A DNA stretch of 33,587 bases from an uncultured beta proteobacterium (GTDB taxonomy: Bacteria > Pseudomonadota > Gammaproteobacteria > Burkholderiales > Burkholderiaceae_B), in the NCBI GenBank assembly GCA_903958565.1, contig CAJBTJ010000163.1, positions 1 through 33,587 of the forward strand, given 5' to 3'. This document shows, piece after piece, positions 7,279-15,500 of the stretch. Below the pieces are notes generated by a model. The model did not search any database and was not told the origin of the DNA. It worked only from the letters and a program-made list of their open reading frames with translations. Position 1 is the stretch's first letter; each line of letters opens with the position of its first letter. The translations under genes were made by a program, and so were the position numbers.

Positions 7279-7406
7279 GTGGCGGTGTAAGCGTTGACCT
7301 GAGCGGTGCCCTAATCGATGGCCTAATCGCTTAAACATCGCGGGGTCTTTTGCCTGTGATGCACACCAATAGGTGGGTAAACCCTGCAGAAGACCTATAA
7401 ACGGGC

Positions 7407-7412
7407 TACAAT
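7407..7412 (+). promoter_or_regulatory. Probable -10 element (TACAAT) of the ahcY promoter
   Basis: TACAAT ends eight bases before the first paired base of the SAH riboswitch, so initiation near 7419 would start the transcript at the aptamer. The -35 region is poor. A GGTGGGTAAACCCT sequence (7372-7385) lies just upstream and recurs at the rhlE promoter. The rest of 7279-7420 shows no gene. Confidence 0.45.
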
Positions 7413-7420
7413 TGCCATGC

Positions 7421-7524
7421 TTTTGAGGAGCGTTGCGACGGAACGGTGTTGGTTGTCCCGATATTCCGCCAGGCTCAAAAGCTTCCACGTTACCGTCGGC
7501 GAACCCGACCTTAACGGCGCTCAC
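7421..7524 (+). ncRNA. SAH riboswitch in the ahcY leader
   Basis: An aptamer for S-adenosylhomocysteine that raises expression of the enzyme removing SAH. P1 pairs TTTTGAG (7421-7427) with CTCAAAA (7474-7480). The conserved GGAGCG-TTGC core follows the P1 left strand. P2 uses CGGAA (7439-7443) and TTCCG (7464-7468), then CCAGGCTC closes the core. A variable hairpin (GTCGG / CCGAC, about 7495-7509) precedes AACGGCGCTCACC, whose CGCTC (7518-7522) forms the pseudoknot with GAGCG (7428-7432). Sequence, order and location upstream of ahcY all match the known class from Burkholderiales and Pseudomonas. P2 carries a longer loop than the shortest examples. Confidence 0.93.
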
Positions 7525-7613
7525 CCAATCCTGTCTTTGCAGCGTTTGTGGTGGTGCCGTATCAATACAGCCCCTCTGACGTTGCAAGCAGGCCTAACGG
7601 AGCCTACTTAGCC

Positions 7614-9029
7614 ATGAACGTCGTTAAAGAAAAATTTGCTGATTACATCGTCGCCGACATCGGTCTTGCCGATTTTGGCCGTCGCGAAATCCAGATCGCT
7701 GAAACTGAAATGCCCGGCCTGATGGCCACCCGCGAAGAGTTCGCGAAGACCAAGCCGCTTAAAGGCGCCCGCATCACTGGCAGCCTGCACATGACCATTC
7801 AAACGGCCGTGCTGATCGAAACGCTGCAAGTGCTTGGCGCTGAAGTCCGTTGGGCTTCGTGCAACATCTTCTCGACCCAAGACCACGCTGCTGCCGCGAT
7901 CGCCGCAACAGGCACACCCGTTTTTGCCAAAAAAGGTGAGAGCTTGGTGGAGTATTGGGAATACACCCACAAGATTTTTGAGTGGCCAGGCGACAAGCAA
8001 GCCAACATGATTCTGGATGACGGTGGCGACGCAACGTTGTTGCTGCATCTGGGCACCAAAGCGGAGTCCGATCTTTCCGTGCTGAACAATCCCGGCTCGG
8101 AAGAAGAAGTCGTCTTGTTCGCCGCCATCAAGGCGCAGATCAAGAAAGATCCAAAGTGGTACTCCACACGTCTGGCACAGATCAAGGGCGTGACTGAAGA
8201 GACCACGACGGGTGTGTTGCGCTTGTATCAAATGTCCAAAAAAGGCGAGCTTGCCTTTGCAGCAATCAACGTCAACGATTCAGTCACCAAGTCGAAGTTC
8301 GATAACTTGTATGGCTGCCGCGAGTCCTTGGTTGACGCGATCAAGCGCGCAACCGATGTGATGATTGCAGGCAAGATTGCGGTTGTGGCCGGTTACGGCG
8401 ATGTGGGTAAGGGTTCGGCTCAGGCGCTGGCTGCGTTGCGTGCACAAGTTTGGGTCACAGAAATCGATCCAATCTGCGCCCTGCAAGCCGCGATGGAAGG
8501 CTTCAAAGTCGTCACCATGGAAGAAGCTGCTGACAAAGCGGATATTTTCGTGACAGCGACGGGTAACTACAACGTGATCACACGTGCACACATGGACCGC
8601 ATGAAAGATCAGGCCATCGTTTGCAATATCGGTCACTTCGATAATGAAATCGATGTGGTGGGCATTGAGAATCTTCAGTGGGAAGAGATCAAGCCACAGG
8701 TCGATCACGTGATCTTCCCGGACGGCAAGCGCATCATCTTGCTGGCGAAGGGTCGTCTGGTGAACTTGGGCTGCGGTACGGGCCACCCATCGTTTGTGAT
8801 GTCGTCTTCGTTTACGAACCAGACGATCGCGCAAATCGAATTGTTCAGCCGTAACGAGCAGTACAAATCGGGCCAGGTTTACGTGCTGCCTAAGCACCTC
8901 GACGAAAAAGTTGCGCGTTTGCACCTCAAGAAAATTGGCGCCAACCTAACGTCACTGACTCCGCAGCAAGCGGCCTACATTAGCGTGAAGCAAGAAGGGC
9001 CTTTCAAGGGCGACGCATATCGCTATTGA
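7614..9029 (+). CDS. ahcY: S-adenosyl-L-homocysteine hydrolase
   Basis: Splits SAH to adenosine and homocysteine, relieving product inhibition of methyltransferases; an NAD-dependent cytoplasmic tetramer. The 471-residue product carries the ~40-residue insertion found in proteobacterial enzymes (about 150-190), [17 protein letters not shown], the NAD-binding GYGDVGKG (260-267), [17 protein letters not shown] and a C-terminal AYRY tail. The start at 7614 follows CGGAG by about 11 bases and matches the family N-terminus; an in-frame ATG/GTG extension from 7548 would read into the leader and is not credible. Expression is very probably under the SAH riboswitch. The membrane-protein gene and metF follow as an operon. 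Confidence 0.98.
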   Translation: MNVVKEKFADYIVADIGLADFGRREIQIAETEMPGLMATREEFAKTKPLKGARITGSLHMTIQTAVLIETLQVLGAEVRWASCNIFSTQDHAAAAIAATGTPVFAKKGESLVEYWEYTHKIFEWPGDKQANMILDDGGDATLLLHLGTKAESDLSVLNNPGSEEEVVLFAAIKAQIKKDPKWYSTRLAQIKGVTEETTTGVLRLYQMSKKGELAFAAINVNDSVTKSKFDNLYGCRESLVDAIKRATDVMIAGKIAVVAGYGDVGKGSAQALAALRAQVWVTEIDPICALQAAMEGFKVVTMEEAADKADIFVTATGNYNVITRAHMDRMKDQAIVCNIGHFDNEIDVVGIENLQWEEIKPQVDHVIFPDGKRIILLAKGRLVNLGCGTGHPSFVMSSSFTNQTIAQIELFSRNEQYKSGQVYVLPKHLDEKVARLHLKKIGANLTSLTPQQAAYISVKQEGPFKGDAYRY

Positions 9030-9042
9030 TGTCGTGTGGTTA

Positions 9043-9077
9043 ACGGGTGTGAGTCGGGTTTTCCGACGAGCACCCGT
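9043..9077 (+). other. Strong hairpin between ahcY and the membrane-protein gene
   Basis: ACGGGTG (9043-9049) pairs with CACCCGT (9071-9077), and inside it GTCGG (9053-9057) pairs with CCGAC (9063-9067) around a GTTTT-type loop. It lies between the ahcY stop and the next ribosome site (GGAG at 9092). There is no T-run. It probably stabilises the upstream message or tunes downstream expression. Confidence 0.5.
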
Positions 9078-9101
9078 GAGCAGTGCTCAACGGAGATTGA
9101 A

Positions 9102-9443
9102 ATGATGACATTATTGTTAGTCTGGATATTGAACGCTGTAGCACTGCTTGTCGTAGCCTATGTATTGCCAGGCATCGTTGTTGCGAGCTTTGGCTCTGCC
9201 ATGCTCGCAGCGTTGGTGTTGGGTTTAATCAATATGTTGGTTAAACCTGTCCTAATTCTACTGACCCTGCCAATCACTATTGTTACCCTTGGGCTGTTCT
9301 TGCTTGTCTTGAACGCGCTGATGTTCTGGTTTGCCGGCTCCATCCTCAAAGGATTTCAAGTCAATGGTTTCTGGTGGGCCGTGGGCGGTGCAATTCTCTA
9401 CAGCCTGATTTCAGGCTTCTTATCGAATTTGATTAATAAATGA
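9102..9443 (+). CDS. Four-helix membrane protein of the YvlD / phage_holin_4_2 family
   Basis: A 113-residue, very hydrophobic protein with four predicted membrane helices (about 4-22, 28-48, 52-80 and 88-110). Motifs GLINMLVKPVLILLTLPITIVTLGLFLLVLNALMFW are typical of the YvlD-like family listed as 4-TMS phage holin superfamily IV. Despite the name these are mostly chromosomal proteins of unknown function, and no lysis gene is nearby. The start at 9102 has GGAG six bases upstream. Its last codons overlap metF (ATGA), so the two are coupled. Position between ahcY and metF suggests a role connected with the methyl cycle, but that is inference. Confidence 0.85.
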   Translation: MMTLLLVWILNAVALLVVAYVLPGIVVASFGSAMLAALVLGLINMLVKPVLILLTLPITIVTLGLFLLVLNALMFWFAGSILKGFQVNGFWWAVGGAILYSLISGFLSNLINK

Positions 9444-10285
9444 CCACTCAAAATAACCAGGCATTCAGCCTGGAGTTTTTTCCCCCTCGTGACGCGGCTG
9501 CGCAACAGCGTCTGATCGAGGGTGCGAAACAGATGTTGGTGATTCAGCCGCACTACGTCAGCGTGACGTTCGGTGCCGGCGGATCGACACGCGAAGGCAC
9601 ACTCGATACGGTACGGACGATGCGCGATTTAGGGTGTGATGCGGCACCGCATTTGTCATGTATCGGTGCGTCGCACGATGATCTGCGCGCGTTGTTGCAG
9701 CGTTACCGACAAGAGGGCGTCAAAAGAATCGTCGCGTTACGCGGTGACATGCCCTCAGGCATGGGGGCCGATGTGGCGGGTGCCTTACGCCATGCTAACG
9801 ATCTCGTCGAATTTATCCGTAAAGAGACGGGTGACTGGTTTCATATCGAAGTTGCCGCCTACCCAGAGATGCATCCACAGGCTGCGAGCCCCGAGCAGGA
9901 CTTGATGCATTTTGTACGTAAAGTACGCGCCGGTGCAGATAGTGCGATCACGCAGTACTTTTTTAATGCCGATGCATACTTTGATTTCGTTGATCGCGTG
10001 CAAGCTAAGGGGATCGACATCCCGATCGTGCCGGGCATCATGCCGATCACCAATTACACACAGCTGATGCGCTTTTCAGAAATGTGTGGCGCAGAAGTGC
10101 CGCGCTGGATTCGTCTTCGTTTGGCGGGGATGGGGGATGATAAAGAGTCGATTCGTGCGTTTGGCGCAGATGTGGTGACAGACTTGTGCGAGACCTTGCT
10201 CGACAATGGCGTGCCTGGTTTGCATTTTTATACGCTTAACAACGCCGAGGCGACCTTGGCGATCTGGCGTGGCCTGCAAGGATAG
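9440..10285 (+). CDS. metF: 5,10-methylenetetrahydrofolate reductase
   Basis: FAD enzyme that makes 5-methyl-THF, the methyl donor for methionine synthesis. The 281-residue product has the usual TIM-barrel length and signatures: SLEFFPPRD near the start with the catalytic glutamate, VTFGAGGSTREGTLD, IVALRGDMP, the DSAITQYFFN stretch, IPIVPGIMPITN and LHFYTLNNAEATLAIW. It overlaps the membrane-protein gene by four bases, completing an ahcY-yvlD-metF operon that ends at a strong terminator. The gene is thus downstream of the SAH riboswitch and may respond to SAH with ahcY. Confidence 0.97.
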   Translation: MTTQNNQAFSLEFFPPRDAAAQQRLIEGAKQMLVIQPHYVSVTFGAGGSTREGTLDTVRTMRDLGCDAAPHLSCIGASHDDLRALLQRYRQEGVKRIVALRGDMPSGMGADVAGALRHANDLVEFIRKETGDWFHIEVAAYPEMHPQAASPEQDLMHFVRKVRAGADSAITQYFFNADAYFDFVDRVQAKGIDIPIVPGIMPITNYTQLMRFSEMCGAEVPRWIRLRLAGMGDDKESIRAFGADVVTDLCETLLDNGVPGLHFYTLNNAEATLAIWRGLQG

Positions 10286-10306
10286 GGCAGGCTGTCAGTC
10301 GATGTG

Positions 10307-10340
10307 ATCAAACAAGTAAGCAAGCAAGTAATCAAGCAAT
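10307..10340. repeat. Short CAAGTAA/CAAGCAA-type direct repeats
   Basis: A run of near-identical six- to seven-base units (CAAGTAA, CAAGCAA, CAAGTAA, CAAGCAA) between metF and its terminator. It looks like local slippage and no function is apparent. Confidence 0.5.
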
Positions 10341-10373
10341 AAAAAAGGGGCCTCGTGTAGAGACCCCTTTTTT
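10341..10373. terminator. Bidirectional intrinsic terminator after metF
   Basis: AAAAAAGGGG pairs with CCCCTTTTTT; after one mismatch CTC pairs with GAG around a GTGTA loop. Runs on both sides make it usable in both directions. It ends the ahcY operon and the minus-strand Bug gene. Confidence 0.93.
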
Positions 10374-10383
10374 ATTAGAACTG

Positions 10384-10419
10384 TTTGAACGGATTGCCGA
10401 CGGGGCAGATCCGTTCAAA
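10384..10419. other. Long hairpin just after the Bug-receptor gene
   Basis: TTTGAACGGAT and ATCCGTTCAAA form eleven perfect pairs; inside, TGCC pairs with GGCA past a single bulged G. The hairpin begins five bases past the receptor stop codon. It lacks a T-run and stands in tandem with the metF terminator. Probably a 3'-end stabiliser for the receptor message. Confidence 0.6.
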
Positions 10420-10423
10420 GGGC

Positions 10424-11413
10424 TTAGTCAGCGTACTGACCGGCAGCCTTGAGCAGTGGCGCCCATTTATTGATTTCGTCTTTCACCCATGCCTGTAAGG
10501 CGGCAGGAGTTTGCTTGGCTTCGGGGACAATGACTGCACCCAGGTCGGCTGCTTTAGCAATCACGGCTGGATCCTTCAGTGCTGCCTTAAGCGATTGGTT
10601 CAAGCGTGCGGCGACTGGGGCTGGGATGTTCTTTGGCCCATAGATGCCATGCCAAACTACGATTTCAAAATCCTTGAGGCCGCCTTCACGCAAGGTTGGA
10701 GTGTCTGGCAGGTACGACAGACGCTCGGCGGATGTCACGCCGTAGAGCTTGACTGTTTTAGCTTTGATTTGTGCAAGAGTTTGTGTGGTTTGATCGCACA
10801 ACACGTCGAGCTGGCCGCCCAGCAGCGCAATCATCGCGGGGCCTGTGCCTGAGTAGGGAATTGCGGTGAAGCCAACGCCCAACGCTTGTTGCAAGAGGGT
10901 GCCACACAGCTGTGACACGGCCCCGAGTCCAGCGTTTGCCAAGTTGAGCTTATTGCCTTGTGCTTTGGCATAAGCAATGAACTCAGCCATGTTGTTTGGC
11001 GGGAGGTCTTTGCGGCCAAGCAGAGTCATGGGCACGTCAGCAACGAGACCCACGTAGGTGAAGTCGGTCAATGCATTGAAAGGCAGCTTGCGATAGAGCG
11101 TGGGTGCTGTGGCCATTCCGTTGTGATGGATTAACAGCGTGTAGCCATCAGCGGGTGCCTTGGCAACGAAGGCAGACGCGATCGTGCCGCCAGCGCCAGC
11201 ACGGTTTTCAACGACGACCGTTTGGCCAAGATCTTTAGTCATGGACGCAGCGATTGTCCGAGCCAGGATGTCGGTCGGGCCGCCTGCGGCAAACGGCACA
11301 ACCAGCGAAATTGGCTTGGTCGGAAAGGTCTGTGCCATCGACGTGCCCGTGAAGGCGGTCGAGATCAAACCGGCGGCAAGCATCAGGCCGCGAAGTGTTT
11401 TTGAGAAGGTCAT
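10424..11413 (-). CDS. Tripartite tricarboxylate transporter substrate-binding protein (Bug family)
   Basis: A periplasmic solute receptor of 329 residues. A Sec signal peptide (KTLRGLMLAAGLISTAFTGTSMAQ, cleavage near residue 27) precedes FPTKPISLVVPFAAGGPTDILAR, the family hallmark. VENRAGAGGTIAS, the PADGYTLLI stretch and a C-terminal WAPLLKAAGQ segment also fit. These proteins bind carboxylates or other small acids for TctAB-type transporters, but most copies in Burkholderiales stand alone as here. The ligand is unknown. GGAG sits six bases upstream of the ATG. A 14-base palindrome lies about 75 bases upstream. Confidence 0.95.
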   Translation of the reverse strand: MTFSKTLRGLMLAAGLISTAFTGTSMAQTFPTKPISLVVPFAAGGPTDILARTIAASMTKDLGQTVVVENRAGAGGTIASAFVAKAPADGYTLLIHHNGMATAPTLYRKLPFNALTDFTYVGLVADVPMTLLGRKDLPPNNMAEFIAYAKAQGNKLNLANAGLGAVSQLCGTLLQQALGVGFTAIPYSGTGPAMIALLGGQLDVLCDQTTQTLAQIKAKTVKLYGVTSAERLSYLPDTPTLREGGLKDFEIVVWHGIYGPKNIPAPVAARLNQSLKAALKDPAVIAKAADLGAVIVPEAKQTPAALQAWVKDEINKWAPLLKAAGQYAD

Positions 11414-11488
11414 GTCGTGCTCCAGTCGTTGTATGTCTAAACGTAATTTTAGCGTGATACCGTCAAAGTGACTGCAAAATTTCCCCTA

Positions 11489-11502
11489 CACCTCATGAGG
11501 TG
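11489..11502. promoter_or_regulatory. Perfect 14-base palindrome upstream of the Bug-receptor gene
   Basis: CACCTCATGAGGTG is fully self-complementary and lies about 75 bases upstream of the receptor ATG. With no loop it cannot be a useful hairpin, so a dimeric-regulator operator is the likelier reading. No T-run marks the end of the cyclo-ligase gene nearby. Confidence 0.4.
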
Positions 11503-11543
11503 GATCAAAGGAGTGTTCAATTGTCTGGGGGCGTCGAAATTGC

Positions 11544-12146
11544 TCAGAGCGGTGCTTTGGGTACCCAGCCAGACGGGGTGGCGATCGCATGCAGCACAAA
11601 ATCGTGGGCGGCAGCCTTAAAGCCATCGGCCTCGGGTATTTGCGCCTCATTCCAGGCGATTCCGAGGGTGACAAGGAATCGATTGTCTTGCATCAGTTTG
11701 GCGAGACTACGATCGTAGTAGCCACCGCCATACCCAAGACGCTCGGCGCGCGGCCCAAAACCAAGGGTTGGCACCAGAACAACATCAGGAATGAGCGGTC
11801 GATTGCGTGCGGGCTCGAGCACCCCAAAGGCGCCTTCGCTCAGGCTGTCGCTCGGCATCCAGCGATGGAACTCTAACGGTGTTGTCGGGCCTGCCACGGC
11901 GGGTAGTGCAACGTGGGCACCTTGTTCGTGCAACCAAACCAGGAGGGGACGAATATCAGGCTCGTCAGCCAGGGGCCAAAATCCCGCAACGACTCGGCCC
12001 CGCAAGGTGGGCTCGCCGCGCTGGCTGAACCAGTACCGTACCTGCGCGCAAAGCAGGTTGCTGTGCCGTTGACGCTGATCAAGCGGAATCGTCTTACGAA
12101 GCTCGCGAAGGCGCATCCTGAGCGTGTCTGCGTTATTCTTCAACAT
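11544..12146 (-). CDS. fau: 5-formyltetrahydrofolate cyclo-ligase
   Basis: ATP-dependent conversion of 5-formyl-THF to 5,10-methenyl-THF, returning a folate sink to the one-carbon pool. The 200-residue product has the basic N-terminal LRMRLRELRKTIP helix, a FWPLADEPDIRPLLVWL segment, VVLVPTLGFGPRAERLGYGGGYYDR (phosphate-binding GYGGGYYDR loop) and a closing HAIATPSGWV. Length and motifs are normal. No clear ribosome site precedes the ATG at 12146. It is divergent from slt, with only about 70 bases between. 6S RNA often neighbours this gene, but there is no room for it upstream and I see nothing like it downstream. Confidence 0.94.
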   Translation of the reverse strand: MLKNNADTLRMRLRELRKTIPLDQRQRHSNLLCAQVRYWFSQRGEPTLRGRVVAGFWPLADEPDIRPLLVWLHEQGAHVALPAVAGPTTPLEFHRWMPSDSLSEGAFGVLEPARNRPLIPDVVLVPTLGFGPRAERLGYGGGYYDRSLAKLMQDNRFLVTLGIAWNEAQIPEADGFKAAAHDFVLHAIATPSGWVPKAPL

Positions 12147-12214
12147 ATAGGAGCGTTGACCGCCAAATGTGTATTGATAAACCGTTTATGACTATTCGAC
12201 CAAGATACCAGAAT

Positions 12215-14401
12215 ATGAAGACTCTTGTGGTCGCCGTACTGGGCTGCGTGTTGCTTTCTTCGCAGGCTCACGCTCAGTCTGCCGCATCTGCCGGCGCAAC
12301 AACTGAGCAATTTGTTTTGAAGTCGGACGGAACCCTCGTGCCAGTTGCGGGGGCAGGTGGCGCCTCAACTGCAGCGCAAAGTGGCACCACAGGCGTAGCG
12401 CCTCAGGCAGCGCCCCGCACTGCGACGCCGATCGCCGCGCCTCAAGCGTCAAGCCCAAGCGCTCCTGCCATTAGCAGCAGGCCAATAACCGCCGCGCCGG
12501 TAGCAAGCTCAGGGACCATTGCAGATCCAGAGTCCACCTCTGCCGCGCAAGCGGTGGCGGCGGCCCGCCAGGCGCTGAACAACAAGCAGTTCACACAACT
12601 CTCGAGCTTTGTGCCTAAGGCGCGGGGCGATATTTTGGCGATTTATCCCGAGTATTGGGCCGTGCGTACCAAGGTCTGGTCGTATAACGCGGTGGGCGCG
12701 CGCGAGGAGATTCAGAGTTTTTTGGAAAAATACAAAGGCTCTTACCTAGAAGATCGTTTGCGTACGGACTGGATTCTGATGGCCGCACGTCAGGGTGACT
12801 TTGGCATCGTGCGTGAGCTCGGTGCGGTGCGCCAAAGCAGTAGCAACGTATCCTGTGCGCAGCTCGAAGCGAGCCATATGACTGGGCGACGCGCTACGGT
12901 CCTTGAGGCGACTAAAGTCTTTGCTCCGGCGCCGGCCTGCTGGAAATTGTTTGATCAGCTGGTCGCAGATCGTGTGCTGAGCAACGAAGACTTGCTACCC
13001 TATTTGCAGGACGCGTTGGAAGATAACAAGACGACGGATGCCAGAAAATTTGCCGCTTACATTTTTGAACCTGCGGACTTAAGCGCCTACGATGCGATGA
13101 TGGCTGGGCCCGCTAAGTGGCTGTCTGCGCAAACGGGCTCGGTATCTGGGATGCGCGCTGAAGTTGTCGCTCTGGGCCTTGCGCGCCTCGCACGATCGGA
13201 TCTGAATGCTGCCGTTGCCGCCACACAAGGCACTTGGAGTTCACGTCTGCCCAAGAAGAATCTGCAATGGGCCTACGGCCAGCTTGGCTTATGGGGAATG
13301 ATGCGTCTCGATCCCCTTGCAATCGACTGGTACAAAGAGTCGGGGGGCGTGCGGTTGTCTGTTCATAACGAAGCGTGGCGGGTGCGTGCTGCCTTGCGCC
13401 AGCCCAAGATTGATTGGGCGTGGGTGATTCGCCATATCGATCAAATGACGGCCGCACAGAAAGCAGATTCAACTTGGGTGTATTGGAAGGCTCGCGGACT
13501 GGCTGCGACGGGTAAAAAGAATGACGCGCAAAAGGCTTACGCATCCATTGCAACCGAATACAGTTTTTATGGGCAACTCGCAGCCGAAGAGTTGGGTAAG
13601 TCTATTGCCGTACCCGATCGCCCTGCACCAGTGACCGCTCAGGAACTTGCACAAGCGCGTGCCAACCCTGGTTTGCGCCGCGCGGTGACACTGTTTAAAC
13701 GCGGTTGGCGCACGGATGCGGTACCGGAGTGGAACTTCACGCTATTAGGGATGACAGATCGCGAACTGCTTGCCGCTGCAGAGCTTGCCCGACAAGAACA
13801 TATTTATGATCGCGTGGTGGTGACCTCTGGACGCACTAAAAAGGAAGTCGACTTCACGCAACGCTTTGTCGCGCCATTTGAATCGCGTGTGAGCGAGCAG
13901 GCTCGCGCGGTCGATGTAGATCCGGCCTGGGTGTATGGCTTGATCCGTCAGGAATCCTTATTCATCATGGATGCACGTTCGCACGTTGGCGCCTCGGGGC
14001 TGATGCAGTTAATGCCAGCGACCGCACGGTGGATGGCCACTAAAATCGGTATGAAGGATTTCACGCCGGGCAAGGTCAACGATTTCGACACCAACACCAA
14101 GCTCGGGACCAGTTACCTGAGCATGGTGCAGTCTGATCTGGGTGGATCGCAGGTCTTGGCAAGCGCGGGCTATAACGCGGGCCCTGGACGTCCGATGTTG
14201 TGGCGATCGCGACTGAGCGCTCCTGTGGAAGGCGCGATTTTTGCCGAGACCATTCCGTTTAACGAGACGCGTGACTACGTTAAAAAAGTGATGTCAAACG
14301 CAACGTATTACGCGGCGCTCTTTAGTGGGCAGCCTCAATCGCTTAAGCAGCGCTTGGGTCAGATTGATCCTCAGCCGTATGCGCGCAGCCCTTTGCCATG
14401 A
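12215..14401 (+). CDS. slt: Soluble lytic murein transglycosylase
   Basis: A periplasmic enzyme that cleaves peptidoglycan glycan chains to 1,6-anhydro-muropeptides. The ATG at 12215 is chosen because it begins a clean Sec signal peptide ([21 protein letters not shown]); starts at 12167 and 12188 would add non-signal residues. An Ala/Pro/Ser-rich linker (about 25-110) leads into the helical superhelix of Slt70-type proteins (about 115-550). The C-terminal SLT domain has catalytic E580 in IRQESLF, then [22 protein letters not shown] and [16 protein letters not shown]. Total 728 residues. Its last four bases overlap cca. Confidence 0.95.
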   Translation: MKTLVVAVLGCVLLSSQAHAQSAASAGATTEQFVLKSDGTLVPVAGAGGASTAAQSGTTGVAPQAAPRTATPIAAPQASSPSAPAISSRPITAAPVASSGTIADPESTSAAQAVAAARQALNNKQFTQLSSFVPKARGDILAIYPEYWAVRTKVWSYNAVGAREEIQSFLEKYKGSYLEDRLRTDWILMAARQGDFGIVRELGAVRQSSSNVSCAQLEASHMTGRRATVLEATKVFAPAPACWKLFDQLVADRVLSNEDLLPYLQDALEDNKTTDARKFAAYIFEPADLSAYDAMMAGPAKWLSAQTGSVSGMRAEVVALGLARLARSDLNAAVAATQGTWSSRLPKKNLQWAYGQLGLWGMMRLDPLAIDWYKESGGVRLSVHNEAWRVRAALRQPKIDWAWVIRHIDQMTAAQKADSTWVYWKARGLAATGKKNDAQKAYASIATEYSFYGQLAAEELGKSIAVPDRPAPVTAQELAQARANPGLRRAVTLFKRGWRTDAVPEWNFTLLGMTDRELLAAAELARQEHIYDRVVVTSGRTKKEVDFTQRFVAPFESRVSEQARAVDVDPAWVYGLIRQESLFIMDARSHVGASGLMQLMPATARWMATKIGMKDFTPGKVNDFDTNTKLGTSYLSMVQSDLGGSQVLASAGYNAGPGRPMLWRSRLSAPVEGAIFAETIPFNETRDYVKKVMSNATYYAALFSGQPQSLKQRLGQIDPQPYARSPLP

Positions 14402-15483
14402 GCGCTGATCCCGTCGTCGCTGGCTTGCAGACCTACGTGGTCGGCGGTGCAGTGCGCGATGCGCTGCTTGGTCTGCCGCACGGCGATCGTGATTGGGTCG
14501 TCGTGGGCGCGACACCCGAAGAGATGGTGAAGCGGGGGTTTATTCCCGTCGGTGGTGATTTTCCGGTGTTTCTACATCCAAAAACAAAAGAGGAATACGC
14601 TCTCGCACGAACCGAGCGTAAGTCTGGACGTGGGTATAAAGGGTTCACGTTTTATACCGGCGTGGATGTCACGATCGAGGAAGATCTTCGTCGTCGTGAT
14701 CTGACCGTAAACGCCATTGCGCAGAGCGTGACGGGCGCACTCATTGATCCTTTGAACGGACAGGCGGATTTAAAAGCCCGTGTGTTTCGGCATGTCGGCG
14801 AGGCCTTCAAAGAGGACCCGGTGCGGATTTTGCGTCTAGCCCGCTTTGCTGCGCGTTTTGTAGATTTCACTGTCGCACCTGAAACGATGGCCCTTTGTCG
14901 GGCCATGGTGGCCGAGGGTGAAGTGGATGCGCTCGTACCCGAGCGTGTCTGGCAAGAGTTGTCTCGCGGTTTGATGTGCAGACAGCCCTCTCGCATGGTT
15001 CAGGTGCTGGATGAAGCTGGGGTTCTGCCCAGAGCGCTACCCCAGTGGCAATCAAGTGAGCGGGTACTTACGGCCGTCGATAGCCCTATGTCGCAGACGC
15101 TTGCGCTCGATGCACGGTATGCCTTGTTTTGTTTGAGCACGGAAGATCGCGTGGGTCTGTCGCGGCAATTACGTGCGCCGGGCGACTGCGCGGACATGGC
15201 ACGTCTTCTACCGGTTGTTCTTGAGGCGTGTCAGGCCCAGCAGAATGCGGAGTCTGTGCTCAGTCTGTTTGAGGTTTGCGATGCTCTGCGCAAACCAGAT
15301 CGTTTACGGGCCTTGTTACGCGCGGCAGCAGTGGTGGCTGTTGTGAATATTGAACAGTGGGAGCAGCGTTTGCTGTGCGTACTAGACGTGGATGCTGGCA
15401 AGGCAGCACAACAGACGAACCACCCTTCAGAGATCAAAGCAGCGGTGCGTCAGGCGCGCTTAAGTGCGTTACTGAGCGCGTGA
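14398..15483 (+). CDS. cca: CCA-adding tRNA nucleotidyltransferase
   Basis: A class II nucleotidyltransferase adding or repairing the 3' CCA of tRNA. Motif A appears as [13 protein letters not shown] (13-25), the metal-binding DRD as residues 30-32, and motif B as [11 protein letters not shown] near residue 97. [18 protein letters not shown] and [11 protein letters not shown] mark the neck domain. At 361 residues it lacks the HD phosphohydrolase domain of the E. coli-type enzyme. Translation is coupled to slt by an ATGA overlap. It converges on the methyltransferase gene, with 17 bases between stops and no obvious terminator. Confidence 0.95.
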   Translation: MSADPVVAGLQTYVVGGAVRDALLGLPHGDRDWVVVGATPEEMVKRGFIPVGGDFPVFLHPKTKEEYALARTERKSGRGYKGFTFYTGVDVTIEEDLRRRDLTVNAIAQSVTGALIDPLNGQADLKARVFRHVGEAFKEDPVRILRLARFAARFVDFTVAPETMALCRAMVAEGEVDALVPERVWQELSRGLMCRQPSRMVQVLDEAGVLPRALPQWQSSERVLTAVDSPMSQTLALDARYALFCLSTEDRVGLSRQLRAPGDCADMARLLPVVLEACQAQQNAESVLSLFEVCDALRKPDRLRALLRAAAVVAVVNIEQWEQRLLCVLDVDAGKAAQQTNHPSEIKAAVRQARLSALLSA

Positions 15484-15500
15484 TCTTGAGCGCTTAAAAG

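Noticed and set aside
9102-9443. Prophage remnant suggested by the holin-family label
   Set aside because: No endolysin, phage structural or integrase gene is nearby, and the gene is coupled to metF.
11414-11543. 6S RNA beside the 5-formyl-THF cyclo-ligase gene
   Set aside because: The 130-base gap is too short and lacks the long bulged hairpin; the upstream gap is only about 70 bases.
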